Shown: positions 6,184 through 6,329 of the stretch, piece by piece
How positions within the stretch are numbered: the first letter of the stretch is position 1
Layout of the letters: each line of letters opens with the position of its first letter
Assembly: GCA_900556365.1 (NCBI GenBank)
Contig: USOG01000085.1
Coordinates: 1 to 6,329 of the forward strand
DNA from: an uncultured Collinsella sp.
GTDB lineage: Bacteria > Actinomycetota > Coriobacteriia > Coriobacteriales > Coriobacteriaceae
DNA length: 6,329 nucleotides
Direction of reading: 5' to 3'
The notes under the pieces: model-generated
Database searches by the model: none
The model's input: only the letters and a program-made list of their open reading frames with translations
Told to the model about the DNA's origin: nothing
Translations under genes and position numbers: made by a program

Positions 6184-6197
6184 TGAAAACGATTACA
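6184..6197. promoter_or_regulatory. LacI-type operator O1 of the PTS gene
   Basis: TGAAAACGATTACA is a CG-centred imperfect palindrome of the LacI-family kind. It is part of a 15-bp block (TGAAAACGATTACAG) repeated exactly at 6210-6224, with centres 26 bp apart. It also satisfies the catabolite-response consensus, so the binder could be the local repressor, a global one, or both. Confidence 0.75.
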
Positions 6198-6202
6198 GAC
6201 AT

Positions 6203-6230
6203 ATGAAACTGAAAACGATTACAGTGTAAG
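6203..6230 (+). promoter_or_regulatory. Candidate promoter of the PTS gene
   Basis: ATGAAA (6203-6208) as -35 and TGTAAG (6225-6230) as -10 are separated by 16 bases and each matches four of six consensus bases. The spacer is almost entirely the second operator, so repressor binding would block RNA polymerase. The boxes are weak and the exact start is uncertain. Confidence 0.4.
6210..6223. promoter_or_regulatory. LacI-type operator O2 of the PTS gene
   Basis: This is an exact second copy of the operator core at 6184-6197, lying between the candidate -35 and -10 boxes. Exact conservation of two copies in non-coding DNA beside a LacI-family gene is strong evidence of function. Confidence 0.75.
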
Positions 6231-6243
6231 TGTCAAAGATGGC

Positions 6244-6261
6244 CGGGTGCAGATGCGCCCG
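6244..6261 (+). other. Leader hairpin before the PTS ribosome site
   Basis: CGGGTGC (6244-6250) can pair with GCGCCCG (6255-6261), including one G-U pair, across an AGAT loop. The stem ends 2 bases before the ribosome binding site. It is followed by purine-rich sequence rather than T-rich, so it is not a terminator. It may protect or expose the leader. Confidence 0.4.
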
Positions 6262-6263
6262 TT

Positions 6264-6268
6264 GGAGG
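6264..6268 (+). promoter_or_regulatory. Ribosome binding site of the PTS gene
   Basis: GGAGG lies 11 bases before ATG 6280. A second purine stretch, AGGG at 6271-6274, gives a closer spacing of 5. Either supports the start at 6280. Confidence 0.6.
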
Positions 6269-6279
6269 AAAGGGAAGTC

Positions 6280-6329
6280 ATGGACTACCGCAAATCAGCC
6301 CAAGAGGTGCTCGACAACATCGGTGGCGC
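6280..6329 (+). CDS. PTS enzyme II (EIIB N-terminus), sucrose/beta-glucoside family, 3' part outside window
   Basis: Only 16 full codons are visible: MDYRKSAQEVLDNIGG. The pattern MDY.K.A.E.L..[IV]GG is the usual N-terminus of the EIIB domain in PTS transporters of the glucose superfamily (sucrose, trehalose and beta-glucoside EIIBC). These take up and phosphorylate a sugar at the membrane. The phosphorylated cysteine of EIIB lies beyond the window edge. The gene follows a LacI-family repressor and its double operator, as in scr-type operons. The substrate cannot be fixed from so few residues, and a non-PTS protein is possible but unlikely. Confidence 0.7.
   Translation, partial: MDYRKSAQEVLDNIGG

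Noticed and set aside
6184..6224. Two identical 15-bp repeats considered as a CRISPR fragment or attachment site
   Set aside because: There are only two short copies with an 11-base gap. The CG-centred palindromic form and the position beside a LacI-family gene fit operators much better.

Overview
The window is GC-rich, densely packed bacterial DNA. All confidently called genes lie on the + strand. The best guess for the source is a gut actinobacterium of the Coriobacteriia, such as Collinsella. This rests on three things: high GC with frequent TTT phenylalanine codons, a Gram-positive-type single-anchor lipoprotein, and a LacI regulator plus PTS pair that looks Firmicutes-like but sits in high-GC coding style. 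The genus is an inference, not a proof.

Region 1 (2-4875) is the 3' part of an exopolysaccharide operon. It holds the last 39 codons of a PelF-like glycosyltransferase, a complete PelG-like membrane transporter, a secreted CotH-family kinase-like lipoprotein, a VTC-domain (polyphosphate polymerase fold) protein and a DUF4956 multi-pass membrane protein. The genes are separated by 3 bases or overlap by 11-14 bases, so they are very probably co-transcribed and partly translationally coupled. PelF and PelG are the polymerising and inner-membrane transport partners of Pel-type polysaccharide synthesis. The three downstream genes look like a phosphate-chemistry module: a cytoplasmic triphosphate-tunnel enzyme, a membrane partner and an extracytoplasmic kinase-like protein. 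What this module does for the polysaccharide is not evident from sequence and is the most interesting question in the window.

Region 2 (4876-5114) is a non-coding boundary. It contains a perfect 10-bp hairpin just after the operon, a large imperfect palindrome of about 117 bp that looks like a REP/MITE-type extragenic repeat, and then a candidate promoter with a LacI-type operator.

Region 3 (5115-6329) is a sugar-uptake locus. A LacI-family repressor is followed by a control region with two identical 15-bp operator repeats, a candidate promoter, a leader hairpin and a ribosome binding site. After these come the first 16 codons of a PTS enzyme II gene with a glucose/sucrose-family EIIB N-terminus. 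A near-match of the same operator lies in front of the repressor gene, which suggests a self-regulated repressor that also controls the PTS gene. Sucrose is the most likely substrate but this is unproven.

No tRNA, rRNA, CRISPR array or transposase gene was found.
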